Assembly: GCA_013399695.1 (NCBI GenBank)
Contig: VXAU01004427.1
Span: 62,001-126,000, forward strand
Direction: 5' to 3'
DNA: 64,000 nt
DNA from: Formicarius rufipectus
Lineage: Eukaryota; Chordata; Aves; Passeriformes; Formicariidae
Positions 10,541 through 24,556 of this stretch are shown piece by piece (positions within the stretch are counted from its first letter, which is position 1; every line of letters begins with the position of its first letter). The translations under genes and the position numbers were made by a program. Below the pieces are notes generated by a model. The model was not told the origin of the DNA and made no database searches. It saw only the letters and a list, made by a program, of their open reading frames with translations.

Positions 10541-11981
10541 GGCAAAAAATGAAAGTAAACAAACAAAGAAAAACCAACAAACTTGAAGTAACTGTGCAAA
10601 TGAAGGCTGTCTCATCAGGCATATGAACAGCAGGGTCAAATCAAAACTAATAGCAACCTGCATTCTGGCAGATCCTTAACTAGGACATAAAATGTCCAGT
10701 GCTCATCTCTGAAGTTTGTGGGTGTAACATTAAATAAAAAACTGTGACTAAATATTTATTGTATATTAAAACGGTCAAGGATCAAAGTTATTCTTGTTTC
10801 TTTCCAGATGATTTACTGTACTATGTGGTTTTTAAATACTTATGAAGAAATAATCACAGGCCTGATGAGTTCATAATCTAAAGCTAAGAAAAAAGCAGAC
10901 CAGAGGACAAGTGTAACATGTTTGAGGTATACCAAAATTACCAAATTCCAAAGTTGAGCAGTAATCAATCTCCTATAACTATCTCTTTTGTGATTGCCCT
11001 GTAAAGAGATTTCAGTATAAACAAAACAGTGATGTCACCATCATTACAGTCACTAGCTTAAGTGAGTACAGGTTCAGATGAGTAAAATAGATTGGAAAGG
11101 TACATAGCAAGTCAAGACAGGTTACTTAATGAACAAAATCACTTCCACTTATTTTCTCTCCTCAATTCTCATGTCTTTTGAAAGATGTCTTTTTGTTTCT
11201 TTTTTCCTTCCATGCAAACAGAAGGAATATACATTTTAAAAGAGATATGTTTGAGCTGTTACAGAGATTGAAAACAGGATTTATTCTAGTAAAATTTGTT
11301 TCATCTTCTCTTTAAAAAAAAGGAAGAAAAGAAAAATCTGCTGCCTAGTAATTTTCTGGTATGTCACAATACTTAAATCAGTACAGACCTCTGACGGAAG
11401 GAAAATACTAACTTCAGTGTATAGAATATGGCCATTTTAAAAGGCAGGTCAGATAGCATGAAAGGTCTCTAACAAGCTATCAAAAATCTTGATGGTGTGC
11501 CCATGTATTGCTGTTTATCCTTCCATGGTACCTACCTTGTTCAGTTTCAGTAACACAAATAACAGATTTGGCCATCAACAGTAGCAGTAGCAGAAAAATT
11601 TCTTCAAATAAATGTTCAGTTACATTTCTACATGTCACATTATATGCAACTGATTTTTAACATACATTTATATTTCTTCCCCCATCCAGCTTGTGTACAG
11701 TATCTAAAATGTAAGAAATTTCAGTAAAAAGCAGCAAAATCCATCCTCAAGCTTAACCATATGTTTAATGCTCACTGGATCAGGGTGCCAACTTTGCATG
11801 CCATGGCCAGCTTGTTAGAAGAAGAAGCCTTCCTGACATTCCACCTTCATGTGGTTTAACTCTATCATAAGCATGATATTTACTCTTTCCCCAGGACAGA
11901 GAAAGGAACAGCTGTTTAACATAAAAGGCAATATTGGCTCTATTTAGGCTGAAAAAAGTTTCTAGACACCTGAAGAATGAA

Positions 11982-12019
11982 GGTCTAGGGAACCCTTTTC
12001 TGACTGGTCTAGGGAACCT
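11982..12019. repeat. Short direct duplication, period 24
   Basis: The unit ggtctagggaacc occurs at 11982-11994 and 12006-12018 with ten to eleven unrelated bases between. A small local duplication; no known element. Confidence 0.75.
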
Positions 12020-13550
12020 TGAGAAAGCAAGAAACTACTTAGGTTAAGATAGACCTTGAAGTAATAATTAGGGCTTTAGCATGTAAATGCCTGCAGTAGG
12101 AGAAGACTCTTCCAAGAAAATATTCCAAGAAGTTCTTTCCAATCCTGTGGTCTCACACATTTCACAGCTGCACTTGTTCATTTTTTCCAATACAGGCTCT
12201 TAAGTGTAGTATTTTAACCTCACCCATGCAAGCCTTCACATCACCAAAACCCTTTATTATAGCCCTACTTAGCCAGAAGTCATGAGTTTAACCTTTAACC
12301 TGTTCCTCATCCAAGGAAGAATATTAAAGGTTAGTCAACTGCTGTAAAAATTTTTCAAATGCACAGCAAAGAAAGAAAGACAGCAAATAAACACTGAGGA
12401 TATTCACATATCCTGGGTAACAGGTAGCTGAGGTAAGTTGTGCAATATGGGACACCAAACCTCTTTTCCCATAAGGCTCTCCAGATGATCGTATTCTTCC
12501 CACACAATTTCTCTTCCATCACCTCAGGGAGTTTAATCATACATGTTGTGATGAAAAGCCAAGTTCTAAATGAGTTTGGACACCCTCTGGACTCAGTTCC
12601 AAAACGTCCAATTAACTGCATGTCAATTATCTACATATAAAATGCCTTCAGAGTTGGCATTTCTGTTTCACAATGTCATACCATAAGGCCTTCAGCCAGG
12701 ATCTGGTGACTATACTTTTACAGACAGTTGTAACATCATCTGCATTAACATAATTTTCCTTTCTTTCAGTAATCAGTTGAGATACTTAGAAGAAAAAAAA
12801 CCCAAAAGATAGACATTTATGCAATCACTTCCTTTTGCATGAACTGTGTTTACTACATAGAAAATTTTCAATTTGCTGTTGTGGTCTCTGTTTTCTGGCC
12901 CAGAACACAGCCAAAAAGCATGTCTAACTTCAGATACGTTTCTTTCATATTTTAGAAGTTTCAGCTCTTGAGAAGGTACTTAGAGACAGAAGACAGCAAT
13001 GTAACCAATTCATAGCCTTATAATATTGAAATAAACCATTATCATCAAACAAAACACAAAATACTATCTAGTTACAGATTGCAACTTAAGTTTTACTGAA
13101 GTCTATCATATTAATTAAACATTGCCTTTTCCATCTCTTGTGTTCAAGTATAACCTATTTTCTCTACAAGAATTAGAAAACCTTTACTTTCAAAGGGGAA
13201 TTAAGCAAGAAGATAACCACTAAGACAGGAAGACAACTTTCTCACTCTTGGCCTCCTAAGAGAGAAGAGATTTGAATGTTGTTTCTAACAGAGCATGGGA
13301 AGTATAGTGAAAAATGTGTTTGTTGATGAAGGACACAACTGATGCAAATGAGGTTACACGTCCCATTAGGCACAGCTTTGTGATATTTTGGGGGTGAAAG
13401 TGGGTGGCCTATTTTGCTTTCTCCCTCACTTAAAGGGAAACACTGCACAGATCATCGTCCTTTCTATCTCTGGGTTTTTGGCACTGATAGAGGAGCATGG
13501 ATACGAGGAACATTTATTTACAAGTCAAATACATGTCCCACATTTTGACA

Positions 13551-13625
13551 TGCTGTAATTAACTTTAAGAGGACAGTGCTGCTAATGAGCTGCATGCATT
13601 CCCTAATGCAAATCGCATTAAGAAT
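13551..13625. promoter_or_regulatory. Candidate enhancer block with octamer and homeodomain cores
   Basis: Within 75 bases there is a taattaac homeodomain core (13556), ctaatgag, a gcatgc palindrome, and an exact POU octamer ATGCAAAT at 13606-13613 followed by cgcattaag. This density of TAAT/POU cores is typical of vertebrate conserved non-coding elements near developmental genes. Conservation cannot be tested here. Confidence 0.3.
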
Positions 13626-14902
13626 TACTAAGATTAAAACCTTCTCACGTGGGAACTGTTGTCAAAGTTCCTTGTGTAATGCAACTTCTAGAAAGTTCCA
13701 ATCTGCTATTGGAGATTTCTAAAGAGTAAATGCTATAACCATGTACTACATTGAAGAGTCCCTGCTGAAAGGAAAAAGAATCAATGGCAAATAGCTACAC
13801 TGGTCAGGAGAGAAAGTGATTGCGGCATAAAACCAGAGATTACTGTCCCTCTGAATATGCTTCTTAGCAAAAACAATTCCTCTTGAATCACCAACAGATA
13901 ACATGAAACAAAGTAATACTTTGTTTGTCCTTGTAATGTGATCGCTTCTTGTATCTTTTTCTTAATGATGAGGTGTTCACAGTTGTATCAAAGAAGAAGG
14001 ATGTCTACAAAATTGCCGAGGAAAAAAAGAGATCACAATTGAAAGTTTTCTTGAGCCAGTATCAAAGTGCACTCTTGTTCTTGTCATTCAGTACTCTTCC
14101 ACACATGTGCTTTCAATTCTAATGACTTACTCTGTTTCCAGTCTGGGGATTGCTGTGGCACAAATCCACCCATTAGGCAATTTTGGGCAAGGAAACTGTG
14201 AGGGTTAGAGCAAGAAGAAAGCAGCCAGAAATGAGAATGGCCAGCTAAGGAAAGCAAGGTACAGCATGATCTGTGTCAATTCCTATACTGCCTGTACCCC
14301 AGTCTAGAGGACTTACTGAGTGAGCTGGCACTGCGCTGAGAAGTGATGGCTCAAGGCCATCAGAGTGCAAATGGAAACTGCTACCTGCACTTTCTGTGCT
14401 ATACGACATAAGTTCTTAGAATATTTATGAAAGTACCAAATTGTAAGTAAATGCTATCCAGGACAATTGTTCTGTCAACAAATGGAACACATGTTTCTGC
14501 AGCACTCTGGTGACTGAGTAGGAGTCAGATTACATCCCATCAGCCTGCTGGGACGCTAAGTTTTCCCTTGTGATTGTGCACCACCAAGTTGTTTTTGGCA
14601 AGATACAAATAGCTGTGTCCCTAACAGACATCTAGGCAAAGAATTTCCAATTATGGAGAAGTTGCATTTAAGAGTTTCAGATCTGGAATACGGACTTCAC
14701 CTTAATTCCACAGCTATTGCAAAACTTCACAGACCAATGAAGTTACAGGCCAATCTGAGGAAAAAAAAAGTCACAGAAATTCAGGAAAACTTTGCTAATG
14801 CAGTTGTGTTTTTCTAGCAGATTATTAAAATATCTATAGCCAGAGCACCTGCATTTCCAGTTTTAGGAAAATGCAATTATTTTATCTGAAAATTGGCCTT
14901 TT

Positions 14903-14929
14903 TTGATTGATTGATTGATTGATTAGTTG
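14903..14929. repeat. (GATT)n microsatellite
   Basis: Five perfect GATT units from 14905 are followed by a degenerate agttgat. A simple tetranucleotide repeat. Confidence 0.9.
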
Positions 14930-15927
14930 ATATTAGTGGGGGATGAAATGAGTGTATAGATATCAACATTTAGACAGGAAAAGAGTATTTTCTTCATTTG
15001 AATTCGCAACATTACAATTTTATTTTGTCTACCTGTCTTAAAAAATCATCTGGCTATACTGACACATTCAGTTTCCACTCAGGCACCTTCAAAATTTCTT
15101 CATACCATGAGTTTCAGTTCTTGTGTATTTCATATTGCAAAAAGTTGTTCTGTACAGGGTTACAACTACATGGGATAGATACTACTGTCTGTGTGCTGCT
15201 AAGGTGCACTTTATACTCTTCCCAGTACCACGGCTTTACTATGTTCTGTTTCAAAGGTGCAATACAGTTGGACAGCCTCAAATTTCTGTCTAATAATAGA
15301 AAAATCAGATTTCTTGAAAGGCAAAACTCTTCTCTTTATGATCATGCAGCTCACCTACCATAGCAGAAAATTTTATACACAACATTTGCTCAGGAATTCA
15401 TCCAAGGGATTTTATTACCATTGGATATTAGATAATTTATGAAACACATTTAAAAAGCAGCAATATCTAGATAAATGAAATTTAAATAGATAATAAGGAA
15501 AGAGAAAATATGGAGAAACAGAATACGGAAATGGATTATTTGGTAAAGATATTTACCAAATGCCAAAAAACTACTTACATCTTTTAAACTGGGCTACCTG
15601 GCCTGAAACGGTTTACATTTGTAACCAGATGTCTGTACTAGTGACTGGATTGCCACACGTGCCAAATGGGTGACAGTGGTTCCTCCAAAATGTAAGAAAA
15701 ACTAGGTCCTTAGTGAACATGTAACAATTTAAATTTCAAATAGTCAAATCTGGAAAAAAATAGGAAAATATGCATAAATCTTGATCCTAACTCGTGACTC
15801 TCATTTCAAGCCTTCCCTTACTTACAAAACTTTTGCTAACTTTGATGACTATTTCATCTGCTAAAGTATTCCCAGTCTAAAGTATAAAACATAGCAAGGA
15901 GCCCTGTGTTACTCCCTCAGGGAGGTG

Positions 15928-16040
15928 TCATAGAATCATAGAATAGTTTGGTTTGGAAGGGACCTTTAAAGGTCATCTAATCCCACCCATTGCAATAGGC
16001 AGGGAGATCGAGTAGATCAGGCAGCTCAGAACCCTGTCCA
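15928..16040 (-). mobile_element. CR1 LINE 3' fragment, antisense
   Basis: It opens with tcatagaatcatagaatag, the reverse complement of the avian CR1 octamer tail. It continues with gtttggaagggacctttaaa and ggtcatctaatcccaccc, the diagnostic antisense CR1 3' UTR. It is 5'-truncated after about 110 bases. It is non-autonomous and carries no ORF. The good match to younger avian CR1 suggests moderate age. A sense-oriented CR1-like tail follows at 16045, an unusual arrangement. Confidence 0.92.
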
Positions 16041-16044
16041 ATTA

Positions 16045-16061
16045 TATGATTCTGTGATTCT
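16045..16061 (+). repeat. Sense-oriented CR1-like tail octamers
   Basis: The string tatgattctgtgattct resembles the plus-orientation CR1 terminal octamers (ATTCTATG)n. It sits at the opposite end of the antisense CR1 fragment, so the 134-base unit has inverted CR1-type ends. A second heavily truncated insertion or an inversion event could produce this. Confidence 0.55.
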
Positions 16062-16217
16062 CCAAAGGGATATGAGTGTTATTTCCGTGGTAGTAGTATT
16101 AACTAAAAGCAGTGGCTCTGAGTCACATAAGCAGACTTACTTGTACTTTGTGAGGAGCTGCACAGAATTTCTATTCATCTCTAATTTTGATACTGATGTT
16201 CAGATGCTTTCTTCTTT

Positions 16218-16236
16218 AAAAAAAAAAAAAAAAAAA
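16218..16236. repeat. Poly-A tract
   Basis: A run of 19 A after cttcttt. No transposon body could be assigned upstream. Confidence 0.9.
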
Positions 16237-19200
16237 TCCAAACAAACTTAAAAACTTAAAATGTCCACCATCCTGGCTTAAGCATTTTATCAATAGATAT
16301 AAGAGGATTGTTTGAAACAAATGTTACCACATCTGGAGGACAATAGAAGTTCCCTATGGCACCAAAGGAAAAATTACTGCCACAAGTACAAAATATTGTA
16401 GGACAATAGCAGTATTACCTAGAACATCCTAGACTAATGTGATTTTTAGGATGTCGACTTTGATGATTTGTACCAGTAATCTAAATGCATGTTTGCACTT
16501 GCAACTAGGATATATCTACTTTTAAGATCCCATTTGCAGCACTTAACTCTCCTGCTGCCTGTTTATCTGTTTTATTTGAGCTTAGAAAATATTTTTCTTT
16601 TTTATTTGTAATTCTAATACTCCAACATTATATGATTATAAAGACCCATATTAACTATGTCTAACAGAAAAAACATCTTGGCCTGGATGTAGAAGGGGTA
16701 GAAAAAGCCAAATACAGTCTCTGATCTTTCTTATTCCCTGAACAAGATACATTCTGAGCAAAAATCTTTCTTATGATTTGCAGCTTGTGTACATCATTTT
16801 GGCTACCCTGCTTTGACTGCATCTATGTCAAGCAGTTCATGTACAGCCTAAACAATAGCAGTATATCATCTCAAAACTGTTCAGGGAGAGACAGAGAAGA
16901 AAAAACTGACCAGGCATGGGGCCATTCTGAACTGAGAGCCAAGTTGGCAGGTTAGCATAGAGCTCTGCTGGGGCTAATCAGTCTGGTGAGAAATAGTCCA
17001 TATAGATGTACCCTCAGACAGTTCCTGACATTTTATGACTCCCCTTTGCCTTTTATGGGAGCTGCCATTAGTAGCCAAGAAGTTGTTCTTATTTTATTCT
17101 TTCCCAGTTTCTGGATCTAAACTAGTATTAGAAGTCTGTTCAGCAAACCCTCAGGAGACTTCCCAGTTTAGAGCTGCCACTGTCCTGCTGAACTTTGACA
17201 GGCTCTATCAATGGTTTGGCTTTCCACCTGATCTCCCCATTAGTCTTTCTCTTAAGCTTTCATTTATATTGTTCTGTCAAAGTGAAAACATACAGAGACA
17301 ACTCCTTTTATCTGCAGCTGTGTGGTGTGGTTTGGAGTGATTCTGGCAATTTCATTTATAATCAGACCTACTTCAGCTGTGACTAAAACATTAATTTACA
17401 CCAACAGATACAGAAACTGTGTTTATACAATCAGTTCTGACTTAGTATAATTGTAACATACTTTACGATCCCTAATTGCAAGGTACTATAAGAATGTACA
17501 ATTTTGCAAACATTATACACGTTTACTTTTTTCTCTATATAATATAAACTTATTTGATATCTACAGAGAAACACATTCCAGAAATCTAGCACACCAAAAC
17601 TATCTATAAAAACAAAGTTTCTAGGATTTGATTTCTCAAAGAAAATATACATAATAGTGACAATGTTAGGACTCCAAGCTTGGCCTCTATTCTCAGTTCA
17701 TCCAAGATATATAAGTGTTACTGTTGTATTGCATTTCAGCAAGAATTTGGTCTCCACCTTCTTCTCCATTACAGTTTAATTTGAAAAACAAAGCACTAAT
17801 GAAAATAGTTGTTTATTCAACATTAACATCAGTCCAGCAAAGCCCTGCACAAATCCTCCAGTACAGAATATGGCTTTCTTTGTTTAAGCTTCTAAATTAC
17901 ATAATATAGGAACTTATTAGAATTTCTATCACCCACCGAAAATCCTGTATAAATCCTAAGCTCTGTAAAGTGTAACACAAACCAAAGATAGAAGTTTGTA
18001 GAGGGAAATAAAATGCCAAACATAAGCTTCAGAATTTGCCAAGAAAACTGTAGATAAAAATAAAGCTTAGAGGTTAACTCTAATACTTGGCTGCAGGAAA
18101 GCTTACTTTGCTGAGGACTAGAGTTTAGAATAATTCCCCAAAGAACTCTGGCACTAGTAGGAACAGGCTGCAAGGACTTATGTTATTTAGAAAACAATTC
18201 TTTCCACAGCCAGAATGATTAGCTTTCAAGGGCACATCTGGCTTTCCCTCTTCCTAGTTTTTAGTTAAAATAAAATTCTTTTGCCACTCGTGTTTTTGGA
18301 GAAGACCCAGAGTGGTTAAAAATGGTTCCATTAAAATAGGATAGCTTTGCAACAGAGATGATAAATTCCATTATGTCTCAGAGCAGGGGCAACCATAATT
18401 GGACATTTCTGGCTACTATACGTTCTCTCTGGATGCAGAGGGAAAAGATTTTCCCCTGTGAGAAGCTACACCCAAAATGGCACCTCTGAAAGTGTGTAGG
18501 CCAGAGATAAGTTACAATTCCAGTGCATATTACTACTACCAAGTTTTAAGTTTTGCACATTGTTCCATACAAGGGAGTATGTCCCACCATTTATTGCTAC
18601 CGCTGAAATGCTCTGTTCAGATCTAGTCCCTGAGAGCAAGATTACATTAGCTGTTTGCAGAGTTCGTGGTGGTAAGGAAAAATCAACTCATCACTTCTGA
18701 GACTGCTTCCCTTGCACCTATTATGTCTGACTCAGTGTCAGAAGGCTGGTGTGTGATCCCATAGCTGTGTGGTTTAATCTGAACCTGGGCTGCTGCCGTG
18801 TTGCTCTCCTCTGCATTGCTACCATCTACCTCTGTTGTGCTAACATTGCCGCTTCTGCAATTGTTCAGTGAGGTGAGCCAGCTGAAAGCCCATCCTAAAA
18901 AGAGAAATTAATTTTTGTCTGGCTCAGTCCTCCAAGGAGACAGGCCCATGGTAGCCTCCATTAGTTCAGCTACAGTTGCCGCGATACTGCACCTTTATTC
19001 TCATTTCCAGTTTGGCCATCACATCAGGCTCTTCTGTCTCCTCCAAGAGATTTTCTAATCGGAGCTTTGTGCTTTCCTCTTGCAACTTCTCACAGCTAGC
19101 AGAAGCTCTTCATGAGCAACCCTTGAGCTGTCTTATTCTTCCCCTTCTAGTCCCCCTGCACTTAACATGGGTGAAATTGCTGAAATGCAGTGACAACTTG

Positions 19201-20989
19201 CTATATAAACATAGATCAAAAATATCTCTGTTGTTTACTTACTCTGAATATTTACAAGACTTGTTCATGTGATAGTCTTTGAAGTACTGGCTATGTCTGT
19301 TCTATATACTGTAACAAATACAGAACAAACATTTCATCTGGAGAAACAAGGCAATAAAAGTTCCGTGTCCTAGATCCAATAGAGCAGTCACTCACAGACT
19401 ATGTGATGTGTCTATCAGTAGCAATACTTCCAGTGGTGGTACCTGTTGCCATTGCCACTACTGTGACTGGCACATAGCAGAAAGAAAAAAAGTTATGAGG
19501 TAAGAACACTTGTGTTACTTCTGGGCTGGACGTCACTAAATAAGCTAGCTATTATGCGTGCTCATGTGCGTGTGCTTGTGAGGCTCAGCAGACAGAAATG
19601 GGGTGCCACGATGAAAAGTCACCTCAGCTGCAGGTGAGCCTTCAGAAGCAGCAGAGCAACTCAAGCCAGCAGGACTTACTACAAAAGAAAGGGAGGATTG
19701 TGCTTTACCTCACATATTGACTGAACATCACAGACTGCAGCTCTTCCACTCTGTCTTCATATATGTGCTCTAACCTTGAGCCCACTTTCAGCCTGGTTCT
19801 GGCCAAGTTCCATGGCATGCTGCTGACACAGGATGCCTCACTGCCTCCCATGCTATTTCAAGTGTAGAGACCCCTCATGAACACCAAGCTCGCAGGATGA
19901 AAAGGAGGTGACTCAGCACTACCAGCCTGTTCTTGTTAGGCAATGAGGTAGGGACAAATCAAAGGCTGTTCCTTCTATCCTTCCTATAGTCCTCAAGCAA
20001 GATACATACTGTAAACCTATGGCACCTCCAATTACCTTTATTAACAGGTCCAAACATGATTCCTGGTAACAAAGGTTAGATTGAGTTACTAAAATAAGAC
20101 AGTAAAAACATAAGTACTCTTTGGACATACTTTGGCAGTAGATTGCTAGCACAGGTGCTATATGACTGGTCCTGATAAGAACAATCTTCCAGTAACCATC
20201 TCACAGTATCTTTGTTCATCAGGTACTATTGACTTCAGTTGCTTACTAGATCTGCACCCCCAAGAACCCCAGACACCATCACTCTTTTTACCTTGCCACA
20301 CAAAATCTCTATCTCCAAACTGTATTGCTGCCTAGGAAAAGATTCTTGGATGTCTTAGGCCTGTAAGTCTGTACTCCCTCTTGGATCCTGCTGCAGGACA
20401 CATTTACCTGATTGCTAAAGCATGGAAAGCAAAAGTGGGCTCTGCTGAGGAACACACCAGGCAAAGGTACAGCAGGAGCCTGAATGAGAAATGAGGAAGA
20501 CATGCAATCCAGGCTGCCCTTCCTCAGAGAGAAAAGCACACCAGGAGGCTGGGAGAGCACTGAAAGTACTACTGGGAAGTAGCAAGGGACAGCCCATTGG
20601 CCCTCTGCACCATGGAGCTGCAATGCATCCCCACTGCCCTAGAGTGAGCAGTTTAACCTCACACCTCTCACCTCCAGCTGTGGCAAGCAGAGGTCACACG
20701 TGGCCAGGTCCCACAGTGCAGCTGACAGGCACTTGCTAACACAGCTGTGCAAGTGTCCACACCCAAGTATGTTTCTCAGGCCATGAATTTTGACAAGATA
20801 CTTGCTGGATGGCATTCACAGGTCTTGTGGAATATGAGATGAAATTTTCCGAACACTTGGAAAAACAATGACTTCTCAGTCTATGGTATGTGCTCATGGG
20901 ACCACATACCTTGCCTTCTTACCTGTCTCTACTGCACCTAAACCAAACTGATTGCTACAGAGAAAGTCAATTTCTAGAAAGTTTCCTCT

Positions 20990-21085
20990 TTTTTTAAAAG
21001 AAATTTATTTTTAGGCAAATTAATATTTAATTTAATTGGGTTACTTAAATATTTAATTAAATATATAATATTTAAATTTATGGAT
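20990..21085. repeat. AT-rich low-complexity block
   Basis: Nearly all A/T, with repeated tttaatt, taaatattta and aatatttaaa strings that can pair with one another. It resembles a matrix-attachment-like or low-complexity segment. No TIR or target-site duplication was recognised. Confidence 0.7.
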
Positions 21086-22218
21086 TTTGAAAGTTATCAG
21101 ATCTCTTCTGATTTGTTACTATTTGACTCTTTTTCTTTTTAAATCATGATACCGTCAAATAAAAGAAAATGTGACAGCTTAGGTTATCATCTTGCCACCA
21201 TATTTAAAGGGACTGTGACAATTATTTGAGATAGTGCACAAACATCAGCATATTAAAATCCTTTTTGAGATAGCTTAAGCTATCTTTTCAAGTCTTACCC
21301 AGTTTTACAGTAGTGAATGTGTTCTTGCAGCTACAAAGTCTGTTCAAGTATTACCAAAAAATACCTTGACATTCTGACCCTTATTGCTACATTTCCCCAT
21401 ATATGTGCAAAATATAGTAAGATAATGAACAACGGGAGTAAAAAATCTAGACCTATCTGAGGCCTGTCAAGCCTCCACACTCAACATCCTGTGCCTGTTT
21501 AGGTAGTAATGAAATGCATCCTTGCTCCTATCCAGTGCTAGGGTCTATAAGCCAAGGAAGGTTGTGAGGGCAAAGCCTTTGTAGGTGTTACCTACACTTG
21601 TAATTATACCAATTTAAGCATATTGGTTTGAGGAAGAGGTCCCTGCTTGAAGCGTTTTTAAAAGACGGGCACTTCTAAAGTAGAACTTCTGTGCTCCTTC
21701 AGAGCTAAGGAAAAATACCCTAGAAAGCCATTCCACATCAGTGCTCCCTCTTCTTTTGCTCATAGGTAAGGTCTCATTCAGCCAAGGAAAACAGGACTGG
21801 ATTCTGTTGCCCCCGAGGAAAACCATTATTTCAGAAAGCCCTTCTTTTTCCTGGCACAAAATCTAGAATCATCACCTTCAACTGAAGGGCATCCTTTCCA
21901 CCTGGGTAAGATTCCTTCTGCCTTAGATAGTCATAGAAAAAGCAAGGACTCAATAATGAAGAACTTTCCAGAACTTAGAGTTTCCAAAGTGTGATTACAA
22001 ATCAATTTCCCTTGCATCAAAGAAACATCTCTTCCAAGCCTTAAGTTCTGCTGCTACACCTGATTGTTCCTGATGGGCACCTGGACTACTTCCCAGCAGA
22101 TGTATTCATTTCACACACAGTCCCAAAAGCACTAGTCCATCTTCTTAACTGTTCCTCTGATAAAGGCAGTCCTAAAAGAGAAAACTGCACCATTTCCATC
22201 TTAATGGAAATGTGGCAA

Positions 22219-22276
22219 GACAACAGAGTAGAGAAGCAATGACAGCCAAGGCGACAAAGTAGAGAAGCAATGACAG
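22219..22276. repeat. Tandem duplication, period 31
   Basis: The 19-base string agtagagaagcaatgacag occurs at 22227-22245 and 22258-22276. Flanking bases are also partly shared (gacaacag versus gcgacaa). It is a simple two-copy duplication with a few differences. Confidence 0.85.
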
Positions 22277-24556
22277 ATTGTTTTTTAAATGCTAGTAAAT
22301 TTAGTGAATAAAAATTATTATTACAATTAAAAACATAGAGTCCAGGGAGACCTGACCTTGAGTATAGCATCTGTAGGACATGGAGCACAGCTAAGGTCCT
22401 ACAGAACAGTACTTTGGACACTAGCAGGATGCTCTTCACAGTGCCTGGCATTTTGTGTTTGTAGCTTCTCATAATAATGACATGTTACAACGACTCTGAG
22501 CACAAACATAACAGCCAAGCACCCAAAGGCCATTATCTGCTCTAGCTTTTAGTGTCAGACCTGGCTTTAGTCACGTTGGCCAAGACTGGTGACAGGCACA
22601 AAGAAATTGAACAGTTGGCCTGAATTCGTCTATTTGGAATTAGCTGAAGCACTATGGCCTCCCTCTTTACTTCTGCTGGCAGAGATTGATTTGCATTCAG
22701 TGTCCTATGTTGTACCAAAGGACAGCCTGAGCCTGTGTCACACAAACCACTGCTGCTAGGCTGAAACCAACCTTCTGTGTGTTGACTGCTGTGCCTATAA
22801 TGTTTGCTTCTTATGTTATCTTATTGGAACAGCTTCGCAGAAATAGAAGTCATTTAATAACTCCTTATCAAAGCTTCAAGCTGGGTTTTATCTTTCTGCT
22901 GTTCTTGCAAAGGATATTGTTTGGGAAAAATTAATCTGACCAAACATGGACGTCTGTTTGTTTCCATGCCCATGAAAGCATTTATACTTAATTTCTTTTT
23001 TTGTAAGTAGTCAGTCAAGCTTAACTATTTTTCGACTTAGCCAGAAGATATGTTTGTTCCTGGATACATCTCCTCCTATCTCATGGTTAAATGCTAGTAT
23101 CATTGTTTTTAATGCAATGTATGATTTATACAGAATTTTAACATGCTAAGTGCTGCACATGGTCTATGTGCTAAGTATGTATTTTGGATCTCATAACTGC
23201 AAGCAATTACAACAATCTTTATAAGCTTAACACCCTTGAAGAACCAATATTGGACAGGGATGACACTAATGAAGGAGAAAGAATGGTGAATAGCAGTCTT
23301 AGACTTAAAGCAATAGTTTTTTTTCCTAGAAATTTGTATTTGGCAATACAGTGATGCTCTTTTCAGCTCAGGGTGACTGAAGACTCACAATAATAAATGA
23401 ATAAAATGTATTAATCAGAGAAAGGGAAAGAGGATGCAAGGGAGAAAAAGAGACTGATGGCTTTCCATAAAATGTTTCGATTCTTGCTTTGATTTCCTTT
23501 AGCTTTGTGGTTAGCTGTTGCCTAAGGAAAACTCTCCAATCAAACACATCACATCTAATGTCAGATAGAGCAAATCTAATGCTTTGTGTGGAGCACTGTT
23601 AGTTTACCAAAATGTTGCATCAAATCCCTAACTAGTTCAAAGGGTGTATGCGCAAGTTATTATTTCCCCAGAGATAGGACAATCCAAATAAAACATTGTT
23701 TCTGCTCCTTGGACCAAAAAGATGAAAGGCTAGTTTTGCAATAACAGAGCCTCTTAACATCAGGCCTCTTTTGACTGACAGAAATGATTTGAAAGATTGT
23801 CAGCTTTATGCCTTAATTGAGGACTGTGAAAAGATCACAAGGATATCATCCAGATACCAACAAAGAATTACTTTTCTTTTTTTTTACCTACGAGTGAATT
23901 TCCTGTATCTTTAAGTTTTCTGAATTCCACTAAGAGGAAGTGAGATTCTTTTTCATCATTGCTGCAGAAAATTCCATTCATGAGAATTAGATTGACAGTC
24001 TCTGTATGTCACACTATACAAAAAGAATGTCCCATACACATATTAGCTCATGTACTGTTATGAATTGTAACTGCTTACAGCAGCACAAACAGCTCTGGGG
24101 ACCATTTGATGTAAATTCTGCCATCGCTTAATTCCATGCAGCTCCAGTGACTTCAGTGCAGATATTTCAGATTTATATAAGCACAAATAAGCAATTTTAG
24201 AACTCTGAACCACACTCAGCAAAAATTTCTCACCATCAGTCCTGCTCGCAGAAAGAATTTAGTATTTCCTTTTAAACATATTTGATAAGCCTTAAAAAAA
24301 GTCTTCTTCCCTACAACACACAAGCACTGTTTCATTGTTTTTACGTCCCATTTAAAGTGCCCTTAAGAAAGAAAATGGTGCAATTCTCTACTTAAATCCT
24401 GGTTCAGAGTGTCATTTTGACATAAACAGAACTGCCTCGGGTTGGCACAACTTAAGCTGTATCTCCCTGCAGACTGAGGAATTCAGAGAAGACACTGTGG
24501 AGTTGTCATGCTTTCACTGTGTCATCTATTTATAATCCCACAGGAAAATAAAACTT

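Larger units (their letters stand above)
6420..15925. other. Intronic or intergenic DNA, no gene recognised
   Basis: Unique-looking AT-rich sequence. Open frames of 60-100 codons (around 7233-7918, 8193-8576 and 9060-9784) are on both strands and look like chance. Contents noted: an A-run at 10525-10540, a strong acceptor-like pyrimidine tract ending at 10807, a 24-base-period duplication at 11982-12019, a POU/homeodomain-rich block near 13540-13625, and a GATT repeat at 14905. I see no clear CR1 or LTR before 15928. Confidence 0.55.

Noticed and set aside
10808..10880. Segment after a strong acceptor-like tract (tcttgtttctttccag)
   Set aside because: Only short frames follow and no donor; not enough to call an exon.
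22086..22472. 128-codon minus frame, first suspected as CR1-derived
   Set aside because: Comparison with remembered CR1 3' UTR and ORF2 landmarks gave no ordered match.
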